The notes beneath the pieces were generated by a model. It did not search any database and had not been told where the DNA came from. It saw only the letters and a program-made list of their open reading frames with translations. The position numbers were made by a program, and so were the translations under genes. Positions 1-5,834 of a stretch of 9,763 bases of DNA are shown here, in pieces; the stretch's first letter is position 1; every line of letters starts with the position of its first letter. The stretch lies in NCBI GenBank assembly GCA_945787595.1, contig CALZJV010000231.1:1879-11641 (forward strand). The letters are read 5' to 3'. The stretch is from an uncultured Desulfobacterales bacterium (lineage in GTDB: Bacteria; Desulfobacterota; Desulfobacteria; Desulfobacterales; JAFDCJ01).

Positions 1-534
1 CAGCGAATTGCTTCTTGGTTAGAAAAAAGCGGGGTGTCCTGCAGCCCCATGTCCGGCAAAACCCGACAGCTGCTTGTCGTAGAGCCCCTGACCCGCCAAG
101 GACGGGATTTAGGCTATGTCGGTAAAATTAAACGAGTAAACGCCGGGGTCGTTCTGGAACGATTGAAAGCGGGCCAGGTCCCGGTAGTCTCTCCCATATC
201 GGCCGATGAAAAAGGTGAAAGCTACAATGTCAATGCCGACAGCGCCGCAGCGGCACTGGCCGCAGCTGTTCAGTGCACCGACCTTGTCTTTGTCACTGAC
301 GTTGCCGGTGTTCTGGTCGATGATGAAATCAAGCCAACCCTATCCGTCCAAAAGGCGCAGTCTCTGATTGCAAACGGCACCATCAAGGGCGGCATGGTGG
401 CAAAGCTAGAATCGGCATTTGAAGCCCTGTATCAAAAGGTGCCCCGGGTTCACATCATTCAGTGGCAGGGGCCACAAACGCTTCATAAAATCATCAAAGG
501 CAGCCCAGAAGCCGGAACAATAATCGCACCCTGA
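1..534 (+). CDS. argB: Acetylglutamate kinase, C-terminal part (5' end outside window)
   Basis: Catalyses ATP-dependent phosphorylation of N-acetyl-L-glutamate, the second step of arginine biosynthesis, in the cytoplasm. The reading frame is open from base 1, so the gene is cut by the window edge; 177 residues remain of a family usually near 290-300. In fragment numbering one sees the DLGYVGKI segment (36-43), the VPVVSPI strand (60-66), the NVNAD nucleotide-site motif with Asp80, VFVTDVAGVL (96-105) and GTIKGGMVAK (126-135) with the conserved Lys135, all in the amino-acid-kinase order. The tail ends GTII as usual, but VHIIQWQGP replaces the common VHIIDGR-P, a mild divergence. The GTG at 34 lies inside the gene and is not a start. 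argG and carA downstream support the arginine assignment. A related amino-acid kinase is possible but less likely. No clear terminator follows the stop. Confidence 0.88.
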   Translation, partial: QRIASWLEKSGVSCSPMSGKTRQLLVVEPLTRQGRDLGYVGKIKRVNAGVVLERLKAGQVPVVSPISADEKGESYNVNADSAAAALAAAVQCTDLVFVTDVAGVLVDDEIKPTLSVQKAQSLIANGTIKGGMVAKLESAFEALYQKVPRVHIIQWQGPQTLHKIIKGSPEAGTIIAP

Positions 535-726
535 CCTTATATGTTTGTAAGCGTTCACAGGTTCAACTTGTCTGTAGAATTACAGTGACCCGACATCGGA
601 TGCAAATCAAGATTTTTAGAAATTTAGCTCTAATCCTTTCAGGTGTCAGGTTAGGTCTCAAGCTTTAAATCTTGGCACAATTAACCAGATAAACCAATTT
701 AAGATCGACATTCTCTCTTTGGCCTC

Positions 727-758
727 CTCGCTTCCTCGCTTCCCAGCTTCCCCGCTTC
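727..758. repeat. 8-bp short tandem repeat, about four units
   Basis: Units CTCGCTTC, CTCGCTTC, CCAGCTTC and CCCGCTTC follow each other directly, with a decayed fifth unit (CTAACCTC) after them. The strand is almost pure pyrimidine here. A TTG-initiated open frame runs through it, but its composition is that of the repeat, not of a protein. It sits between argB and the duplicated regulatory module. Function unknown; such arrays are prone to slippage. Confidence 0.7.
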
Positions 759-900
759 CTAACCTCATCGCCCACCAGTTCCCCTATCAAAAAAGACCCC
801 TGCCATCGACTTTGATTTTACCAGATCCGCAGTTACATCCATGTGTCTCAAATTACCAATCCGGCAATTCTCACCTCCCAGCACTTATTGACTCCCCCGG

Positions 901-914
901 GTCAAATTTTTGAC
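901..914. promoter_or_regulatory. Palindromic upstream activator site candidate, copy A
   Basis: GTCAAA-TT-TTTGAC is a perfect inverted repeat, about 140 bp upstream of a sigma-54 promoter. This is the usual distance for a bacterial enhancer-binding protein site. The identical 14-mer recurs at 1642-1655 in the second module. A second GTCA/TGAC pair, GTCAATTCGGTGAC, lies at 942-955. The cognate activator is not in the window. Confidence 0.6.
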
Positions 915-1051
915 GAAAACAATCGGTTCACCCAGGCAGTCGTCAATTCGGTGACTATCCTTCGATCTAATACTGAAAACAGGGAGGACGGATCGAGGGA
1001 AAAGCCCGAATAGTGTAGCCCCACTCGGATTACCTGTTGACAGAAGCGAAA

Positions 1052-1067
1052 TGGCATAAATATTGCT
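1052..1067 (+). promoter_or_regulatory. Sigma-54 promoter, copy A (no intact gene downstream)
   Basis: TGGCATAAATATTGCT has GG and GC exactly 12 bases apart, matching the TGGCAC-N5-TTGCW consensus except for one T. A start near 1078 is predicted. Its ATG-headed product is dead (see the pseudogene at 1134), so any transcript would be non-coding or read towards the second copy. Confidence 0.72.
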
Positions 1068-1112
1068 AATTCTAACCAATTATTCTGATAAGCAAATCTG
1101 TCAATAAACAAA

Positions 1113-1133
1113 ATTCCGGCCAAGCGCCGGAAT
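1113..1133. other. GC-rich hairpin over the lost ribosome binding site of copy A
   Basis: ATTCCGGC (1113-1120) and GCCGGAAT (1126-1133) form a perfect 8-bp stem with a 5-base loop, ending at the ATG of the gene fragment. It occupies the place where copy B has its AAGGGAGGG Shine-Dalgarno. No T-run follows on the plus strand; on the minus strand a T-rich TTTGTTTATTG follows, so a weak minus-strand terminator is possible. Confidence 0.5.
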
Positions 1134-1235
1134 ATGTCCACAACACAAAGCCGGGTAACGCAACCTCAGCAGAGATCGTAGGATTACTTCGCTGAAAACC
1201 GGGATGTTTCAGGCTCAAATAAAAAGGGAGATTTA
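1134..1235 (+). pseudogene. 5' remnant of a paralogue of the 384-aa acyltransferase-like gene
   Basis: From ATG 1134 the frame reads MSTTQSRVTQPQQRS, then TAG at 1179, then DYFAENRDVSGSNKKGDL. The intact gene at 1861 begins MLATQSETMQHQQPW, then DYLRDNPNVSNITQKEEF. The TAG aligns with the TGG of Trp15 in the intact copy, and one codon is added just before it. No Shine-Dalgarno precedes the ATG; a hairpin takes its place. After about 1235 I see no further similarity to the intact gene, so the rest appears deleted or decayed. It is placed at the same distance from its sigma-54 promoter as the intact gene is from its own, which argues against chance. Alternative: a 15-codon peptide made on purpose, which I consider unlikely. 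Confidence 0.7.
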
Positions 1236-1641
1236 ACAGGAAGAATAAAAACCATACACCAGGGCCTTATAGTTGTTCTTCCTCTCGACCAATCAGATCT
1301 TCAGCTCTAGATTTAGTCAATTCTACTTTCTGTCTTAAGCATACAGAAGCATAGTAATTACTGACTATACTTTTAGGAAGGTTCTAGTCATTTGATGATT
1401 TTTTTTGAGATGATAGGTATCCGCCTACCCTCTCACCAGTGTAGATACCTCGCAGTATAGGTTTTCTGAATTTTTGGTTGCCTCTAACACATCAAAACTT
1501 ATACTTCCTGACTTTTTCGTTTATTGGCTCTTCTAAAAAAATTAAACATATCATAATCCTGTATAGACCCTTACCACCATTACGTTTGTGTATCTCGGTG
1601 TACTATCCTTCCATTACTCACCTTGCATTGCCTTTTTGCCG
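1236..1641. other. AT-rich spacer without a recognisable gene
   Basis: No open frame with coding character and no RNA gene was recognised. The segment has an imperfectly structured inverted repeat, AGGTATC (1415-1421) with GATACCT (1444-1450), 22 bases apart. Just before it lies a T8 run that follows a very short TCAT-TTG-ATGA stem, too weak to call a terminator. It may be the decayed body of the pseudogene. From about 1562 it weakly resembles the sequence upstream of copy A. Confidence 0.5.
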
Positions 1642-1655
1642 GTCAAATTTTTGAC
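1642..1655. promoter_or_regulatory. Palindromic upstream activator site candidate, copy B
   Basis: GTCAAA-TT-TTTGAC, identical to 901-914, lies about 130 bp upstream of the -24 element. A further GTCA at 1667-1670 and TGAC at 1682-1685 form a looser pair. This fits binding of an enhancer-binding activator for the sigma-54 promoter at 1784. Confidence 0.62.
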
Positions 1656-1783
1656 GAATAGCGGCCGTCACGCCAATTCGATGACTATCTTTCAATTTAG
1701 TACTGAAAGCATAAAAGAACGAAGTAAAAGAAAACCCCGCATAGTAAAGGCCTGCGCTTAGCTGCTTTTTTTCTAAAGCGCGA

Positions 1784-1799
1784 TGGCATACATGTTGCT
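1784..1799 (+). promoter_or_regulatory. Sigma-54 (-24/-12) promoter of the 384-aa gene
   Basis: TGGCATACATGTTGCT keeps the GG-N10-GC spacing of sigma-54 promoters. Predicted transcription starts near 1810, giving a leader of about 50 bases to the ATG at 1861. The same element occurs in copy A at 1052 with only the spacer changed. No sigma-70 promoter as good as this was noticed nearby. Confidence 0.8.
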
Positions 1800-1844
1800 C
1801 ATACTAGTCAATTATTTCGATAAATAATTTATTTATAGAAATTT

Positions 1845-1853
1845 AAGGGAGGG
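1845..1853 (+). promoter_or_regulatory. Strong ribosome binding site fixing the start at 1861
   Basis: AAGGGAGGG lies 7 bases before ATG 1861. The corresponding site is missing from copy A, where a hairpin stands instead. Confidence 0.8.
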
Positions 1854-1860
1854 CTAGGAT

Positions 1861-3015
1861 ATGTTAGCAACACAAAGTGAGACTATGCAACATCAGCAAC
1901 CCTGGGATTATCTCCGCGACAACCCGAATGTTTCAAACATAACTCAAAAGGAAGAATTTGCCGACTTTTCTTATGAGCCTACCCCAAGGGAATTCAGCTG
2001 GGCTGAACAGGTATACCAGGCAGGTGACACCGTGGCTCTGGTCGCGGTCTACAAAAATTTGCCGCACCATCTGCGATACAGTGTAGATCAATTAATCGGT
2101 GAGGAATACAGAAAAAAGCTCTTTCGAGTTCCTCTGTTTGAAGCCTCACTGCTACTGATGTCGAGCGGATGCTTGCCGGGTCTTCGCTCTTTGGGCGAAC
2201 GATCAAAACGGTTGTATTCCGATAGCAGCATTGATCTGCAGCAGCAAAAGGCATTAGATTTTATTTCATGCAGAAATCCGGAGGATATCGTCGTTTTGGT
2301 ATTGCGATCCGGCCAGTTGATCGGAACGATGACCTTGTTCCCCTTCAGCAGAAAAAAGGATATACCGAGTTTGTCCTATCTTAGGATGGAGCCTTCTTTT
2401 GATCAACTGCCCGATGTCCCCGCCCTGGAAGTCGGAAGGTTGGCTAAAGCGACATCCAATGGTAATCACGACAGTTCTCAAGGTAATGACCTGACAAACA
2501 CCATGGCAATGGCGGCAGCATTTATCGTCGCCAAAAATTACGCCCTGCAGAATGGATTACTCCCTGCTGCCGACTCATATATATGCGGCGACACTTACGG
2601 CTCTTTTATCACAAGTTTGAAACGCTTTTTCCCATTGGATACCTCAAACTCAACCATTAATCCGAATATGCTTGAAGATGAAAGCAAAGTTCATGGCATG
2701 GGAATGTATTTTATTCAACGTCAGGTCCTGGGATCTTTCGGGAGCGCCGATGATCTGATGTCAGCTATTGAAACCATTGAAGAATCACACCCTGACGTCG
2801 CCCATCGAATTAAGCAGCTTTTGGAGTCGGATCTAAAGACGAATGGCATCCAAACCATTCAAAAATTTGATCCTGAAAAATTCAGGGTGAAATTCTTTCA
2901 TTTTCCTTACCATCACCCCAAGACCGTCAAGGGCTTCGAACGGCTTGATAAAATCATCCAACGGCTGACAGCCGGTGACAGGGGCGTACAAAATTTAAGA
3001 AGCTATGTTTCGTGA
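1861..3015 (+). CDS. GNAT-fold acyltransferase-like protein, autoinducer / N-acyl amino acid synthase type
   Basis: A 384-aa soluble protein with no signal peptide or membrane segment. I do not recognise a named gene. The middle resembles the GNAT-related autoinducer/N-acyl amino acid synthases (LuxI/FeeM type): a basic LGERSKRLYSDSS segment (111-123), a two-strand element IVVLVLRSGQLIGTMTLF (143-160), LSYLRMEP (171-178), and ALEVGRLAKA (188-197), matching the E-x-x-R-L-A signature of that superfamily with Glu190 and Arg193. A helical AMAAAFIVAKNYAL (216-229) follows as in that fold. Residues 1-100 and 300-384 are extra to the core. If the assignment is right, it would join an acyl chain from acyl-ACP or acyl-CoA to an amine; the substrate cannot be told. 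It is monocistronic, driven by sigma-54 with an activator palindrome, and convergent with the kinase gene at 3036. A decayed paralogue lies just upstream. Function is inference from motif pattern only. Confidence 0.6.
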   Translation: MLATQSETMQHQQPWDYLRDNPNVSNITQKEEFADFSYEPTPREFSWAEQVYQAGDTVALVAVYKNLPHHLRYSVDQLIGEEYRKKLFRVPLFEASLLLMSSGCLPGLRSLGERSKRLYSDSSIDLQQQKALDFISCRNPEDIVVLVLRSGQLIGTMTLFPFSRKKDIPSLSYLRMEPSFDQLPDVPALEVGRLAKATSNGNHDSSQGNDLTNTMAMAAAFIVAKNYALQNGLLPAADSYICGDTYGSFITSLKRFFPLDTSNSTINPNMLEDESKVHGMGMYFIQRQVLGSFGSADDLMSAIETIEESHPDVAHRIKQLLESDLKTNGIQTIQKFDPEKFRVKFFHFPYHHPKTVKGFERLDKIIQRLTAGDRGVQNLRSYVS

Positions 3016-3035
3016 AATTCGAGCCTTCGGCAATC

Positions 3036-4670
3036 TCAATCGCGCTCTTTTGATTCCATTAAAACGTCGTGCAGCACCCAGCTGAGTTTTTCAATACTAT
3101 ATGGTTTGGTCGCAACCCCGCGAAATCCAAACTTCTTAAAATCAGACATGATCGGATCATTGGAATATCCGCTGGATACAATGGCGCTTGCCTGCGGATC
3201 AATGCTCAGCAGCTGCTGGATAGCTTCTTTACCGCCCATCCCACCGGGGATGGTCAGGTCCATGATGAGCGCATCAAATGGCCGACCGGATCGAGCGGCG
3301 TCCTGGTAAAGCGCAATGGTTTCAGCACCATCCGAAGCACAGCTGACTTCATATCCCAATTCCATCAATATCTTCTCGGTCACCTTTCTGATGGCCTCAT
3401 CATCATCCATCACGAGGATTTTTCCGGCACCCTTCTTAAGCCGGGCTTCTCGATCTTCGCTTTCAACCAGCTCTTCGTGGCTTGCCGGCATGTAAATACG
3501 AAAGGTCGTCCCCTTACCCATCTCGGAGTCCACCGTAATATGGCCGTCGTGGGCGTTAATGGTGGTGTATGTCATTGACAGTCCGAGACCACTCCCCTTG
3601 TGCTTGGTGGTAAAATAGGGGTCAAAAATTTTGGCTAAATGTTCCCGTGGGATTCCAAGACCCTCGTCTTGCAAGGAAATTTTAACATATCTTCCAGCCT
3701 CCAGGGGCAAACCGGATAGCGCCTCCAGGGTAGCGTTACGCGCATGCAAACGGATGGTACCCCCTTGAGGCATGGCCTGTATCGCGTTGAGAGCAAGGTT
3801 GTGAATCACTTGACTAAACTGCCCAAGGTCTACGCTCACCGGCCAGAGGCCCTCGCTGATGTTGAATTCGCATTTCACCTTTGATCCCCGCAGGGCAAAA
3901 ACAGTTGATTCCCTCAACACATCGGTTATGGAGGCCGTTTTTTTAACCGGCGCGCCCCCCTTTGAAAAAACCAGCAACTGCCGCGTCAGCGCACTCGCTC
4001 TTGATGTGACACGCAGGGCCTCATCCAGTGCTTCAAAAATATTTTCCCCTTGATCGGCCTCGAGCTTTGCCAAGGATATATTTCCCATGATCCCGGACAA
4101 AAAATTGTTAAAGTCATGGGCGATCCCCCCGGCCAGGACACCTAAAGATTCAAGCTTCTGGGCCTTGAGAAGCTCCTCTTCCAGCTTCTTTTTCTCGGTG
4201 ATGTCATGGGCGATGGTAGTCGTTTTGACCGGCCGGTCATTTTCATATTCGATTTTTGTATGGACCAGCAAACACAGTTCACGGCCATTTTTTGAAGTGA
4301 TTTTAGCTTCGGCAATCTGGGGGACCGGCTCACCTTTCAACATTTTATCGGCTCGCTCAAGGACCTTCTCCTTACTTTCCTCATGGAGAAAATCCCACAT
4401 TGTCAAATTAAGAAATTCTTCCTTTGTAACGCCGAGGTACTCACACATGAGATCATTCGCACTGATTAATTTGCCGGTTGTCAAATCAACCTCATAAATT
4501 CCAGCGGGAGCGATGTCGAAAAGCTGCCTGTATTTTGCCTTGCTCTCACGCAACGCCGCCTGCACGGATTTGTGGCGGTCGGCTGTGGTTTTTTCCAAAA
4601 TATCGATTCTGCGGTTCAGTTCAGCTACTTCCGCAAGGAGTTCTTCTTTGGTTTTATCCGTATCTTTCAT
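3036..4670 (-). CDS. Hybrid sensor histidine kinase: coiled coil, PAS, HisKA, HATPase, receiver
   Basis: A 544-aa cytoplasmic two-component kinase; no membrane segment is visible. Residues about 5-45 are a charged coiled coil (EELLAEVAELNRRIDILEK). A PAS domain spans about 40-160 (YRQLFDIAPAGIYEVDL to IAHDITEKK). The H-box GGIAHDFNNFLSG holds His185, the N-box NLALNAIQAM holds Asn291, DEGLGIP and FDPYFTTK-GSGLGLS give the G and F boxes, and a receiver from about 417 has the acidic triad DDD (422-424), phospho-acceptor Asp471 in ALIMDLTIP and Lys522 in ATKPY. The receiver is the last domain with no DNA-binding output, so signal must pass to another protein outside the window. ATG 4670 is chosen because the coiled coil starts there; an in-frame GTG at 4769 would add 33 unremarkable residues. 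Its Shine-Dalgarno is weak. It is downstream of the phosphatase gene on the same strand but has a possible promoter of its own. Confidence 0.9.
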   Translation of the reverse strand: MKDTDKTKEELLAEVAELNRRIDILEKTTADRHKSVQAALRESKAKYRQLFDIAPAGIYEVDLTTGKLISANDLMCEYLGVTKEEFLNLTMWDFLHEESKEKVLERADKMLKGEPVPQIAEAKITSKNGRELCLLVHTKIEYENDRPVKTTTIAHDITEKKKLEEELLKAQKLESLGVLAGGIAHDFNNFLSGIMGNISLAKLEADQGENIFEALDEALRVTSRASALTRQLLVFSKGGAPVKKTASITDVLRESTVFALRGSKVKCEFNISEGLWPVSVDLGQFSQVIHNLALNAIQAMPQGGTIRLHARNATLEALSGLPLEAGRYVKISLQDEGLGIPREHLAKIFDPYFTTKHKGSGLGLSMTYTTINAHDGHITVDSEMGKGTTFRIYMPASHEELVESEDREARLKKGAGKILVMDDDEAIRKVTEKILMELGYEVSCASDGAETIALYQDAARSGRPFDALIMDLTIPGGMGGKEAIQQLLSIDPQASAIVSSGYSNDPIMSDFKKFGFRGVATKPYSIEKLSWVLHDVLMESKERD

Positions 4671-4750
4671 ATAACGGTCTCGATAGATCGGCGTGTGAAA
4701 TAAAGAACCATGGCCCAAAGAACCAGGCTTTGATTTTACCCCGCAGTGAT

Positions 4751-4770
4751 GGTGTTTGCCGGTAAACACC
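4751..4770. other. Small hairpin in the kinase gene leader
   Basis: GGTGTTT and AAACACC form a perfect 7-bp stem around a 6-base loop. No T-run follows on either strand, so it is not an intrinsic terminator. It covers the alternative GTG start at 4769, which would hinder use of that start. Confidence 0.45.
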
Positions 4771-4795
4771 GTATGGAACTTGCTCTTTTAATGGT

Positions 4796-4823
4796 AAAAT
4801 ATGACAGCCTCGCTAAAAGTCAA
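4796..4823 (-). promoter_or_regulatory. Possible sigma-70 promoter for the kinase gene
   Basis: On the minus strand TTGACT (4823-4818) is followed after 16 bases by TATTTT (4801-4796), giving a start near 4789. The -35 overlaps the stop codon of the phosphatase gene. The match is moderate; cotranscription with the phosphatase is equally possible. Confidence 0.4.
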
Positions 4824-5602
4824 AAAAAGGCATCAATCTTAGGTACTGAATTCACAATAAAATCCGGCTGCACCGCGCCGGTCAAATCGCTTTTTTTAAA
4901 CTCACCGGTCTTCACCAGCACGGATTTTATCCCTGCCCTGCGGGCTCCCAAAATATCTGTGGCCACCCGGTCTCCAATCATCAGCACACTGTCGCGATCT
5001 GCATTGATACCCTCAAGGGCCGCGTCGAACATGTAGGTGCCGGGTTTGCCAATGTAGGTCGCTTTAATGCCGGCGGCGTCTGCCAGCATCTGGCCGTATG
5101 CTCCCACGGTAAGTTCTACACCGCCCAAACTGTGGTCGACCTTTTCAGGGATCATGACGATGAGTCGGGCACCCGCCAGCAAGAACTTCAGTGCCCTGTT
5201 CATATTTTCGAAGTTAAACCCTTCCCGGTAATCCCCCAGGACAATATATTCCGGATTTTTATCGTCCTGGTTGACATTCCTGAATTCTTCAAGGCCTTTG
5301 CCTTTCAGCATTACCCAGCAGGATTTCGGTTTCAGTTCCTCGAGATAACGCGCCGTTGCCCAGGAAGCTGTGATGACTTCCTCTTCCAGCACATCAAACC
5401 CCAACTGATGCAGCTTCGCGGCACAAACCTTCCTGCTTTTTAATGTGCTGTTGGTCAGAATGCGGATATCAATCCCTTTTTTCCTTAGGGCCTCCAGCAA
5501 TTCAACAGCCCCGGGATAAGCCTTGCCCTGAAATTCAAGCACCCCGTCGATATCAAACAGAACGCCTTGGAATTTTTCACTCATATCATGCTTCGTTTTC
5601 AC
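4820..5602 (-). CDS. HAD superfamily subfamily IIA hydrolase (LHPP/NagD-like phosphatase)
   Basis: A 260-aa cytoplasmic phosphatase of the haloacid dehalogenase superfamily with a C2 cap between motifs II and III. Motif I is VLFDIDGVL with nucleophile Asp17 and acid Asp19; motif II is ILTNST (48-53); motif III is IGKPGTYMFDAAL with Lys186; motif IV is MIGDRVATD with Asp211 and Asp216. The GDxxxxDxxGAxxAG ending and length fit the IIA group near LHPP and NagD, which hydrolyse small phosphate esters or N-phospho compounds; the actual substrate is unknown. The GTG at 5602 is chosen because GGAGGG (5613-5608) lies 5 bases upstream; ATG 5584 is a conventional alternative 23 bases from that site and gives MSEKFQG. 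An upstream ATG at 5677 falls on the predicted transcription start and is rejected. The kinase gene follows on the same strand 149 bases later. Confidence 0.87.
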   Translation of the reverse strand: MKTKHDMSEKFQGVLFDIDGVLEFQGKAYPGAVELLEALRKKGIDIRILTNSTLKSRKVCAAKLHQLGFDVLEEEVITASWATARYLEELKPKSCWVMLKGKGLEEFRNVNQDDKNPEYIVLGDYREGFNFENMNRALKFLLAGARLIVMIPEKVDHSLGGVELTVGAYGQMLADAAGIKATYIGKPGTYMFDAALEGINADRDSVLMIGDRVATDILGARRAGIKSVLVKTGEFKKSDLTGAVQPDFIVNSVPKIDAFF

Positions 5603-5677
5603 CACCGCCCTCCAAAAATCTGATCCCCGATACCTGACAGCGACACACTTTGCACATTCCCGCCTTGCATAAAACAA

Positions 5678-5706
5678 ATTTTATCATCAAAAACCTTCAG
5701 AGACAA
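5678..5706 (-). promoter_or_regulatory. Sigma-70 promoter of the HAD phosphatase gene
   Basis: Minus strand TTGTCT (5706-5701), 17 bases, TAAAAT (5683-5678). Start predicted near 5671, about 70 bases before the GTG at 5602. It is back to back with the promoter of the M20 gene. Confidence 0.6.
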
Positions 5707-5737
5707 GGTAATTGCAGGCGGCGGGAAAAACTTGGAT

Positions 5738-5766
5738 TTGACAATTCACCCGTCCTTCTTTATCAT
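5738..5766 (+). promoter_or_regulatory. Strong sigma-70 promoter of the M20 deacylase gene
   Basis: TTGACA (5738-5743), a 17-base spacer, TATCAT (5761-5766). Start near 5773, about 60 bases before ATG 5835. The -35 is a perfect consensus, so the gene is probably transcribed well without upstream genes. Confidence 0.75.
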
Positions 5767-5834
5767 GCTGACCGGAAATCCAATGATTGAATATTTTGGA
5801 GAGTAACTTTTCACAACACCAGGGGTACCCTACC

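Larger units (their letters stand above)
901..1235 (+). repeat. Regulatory module, copy A (diverged direct repeat of 1642-1959)
   Basis: Reading 901-1235 beside 1642-1959 shows the same order of elements: GTCAAATTTTTGACGA, AATTCG-TGACTATC, a TACTGAAA block, a -24/-12 promoter (GGCAT, TTGCT), then an ATG followed by related codons up to an AAG-G.A-GA. stretch. The offset falls from 741 to 724 bp, so small indels separate the copies. Similarity may reach back to about 795 in this copy and 1562 in the other, but weakly. The motifs are better conserved than the spacers, which suggests selection on the control elements and an old duplication or recombination between paralogous loci. Confidence 0.85.
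1642..1959 (+). repeat. Regulatory module, copy B (diverged direct repeat of 901-1235)
   Basis: This is the functional-looking copy. It carries the palindrome 1642-1655, the AATTCGATGACTATC block, the TACTGAAA block, the sigma-54 promoter at 1784, a good Shine-Dalgarno at 1845 and the first 33 codons of the intact gene. The pairing with copy A is described at 901-1235. Confidence 0.85.

Noticed and set aside
572..585. CTGTA-GAAT-TACAG hairpin as argB terminator
   Set aside because: A 5-bp AT-rich stem with no U-tract.
719..913. 64-codon open frame with proline/serine/leucine-rich product
   Set aside because: It starts at a TTG inside the 8-bp tandem repeat, lacks a Shine-Dalgarno, and its composition reflects the repeat.
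885..1141. Two minus-strand frames of 64 and 79 codons opposite the copy A module
   Set aside because: They overlap the sigma-54 promoter and palindrome of copy A, have no Shine-Dalgarno of note, and the corresponding frames are not kept in copy B.
1415..1450. Inverted repeat AGGTATC / GATACCT as a terminator or RNA
   Set aside because: The loop is 22 bases and no T-run follows; nothing else supports a non-coding RNA.
901..1959. Insertion sequence or transposon ends made of the two repeat copies
   Set aside because: The repeats are direct and diverged, carry promoter elements, and enclose no transposase gene or target-site duplication.
4751..4770. Hairpin as terminator of the HAD phosphatase transcript
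   Set aside because: Only 7 bp and followed by ATCACTGCGG on the minus strand, without a T-tract.
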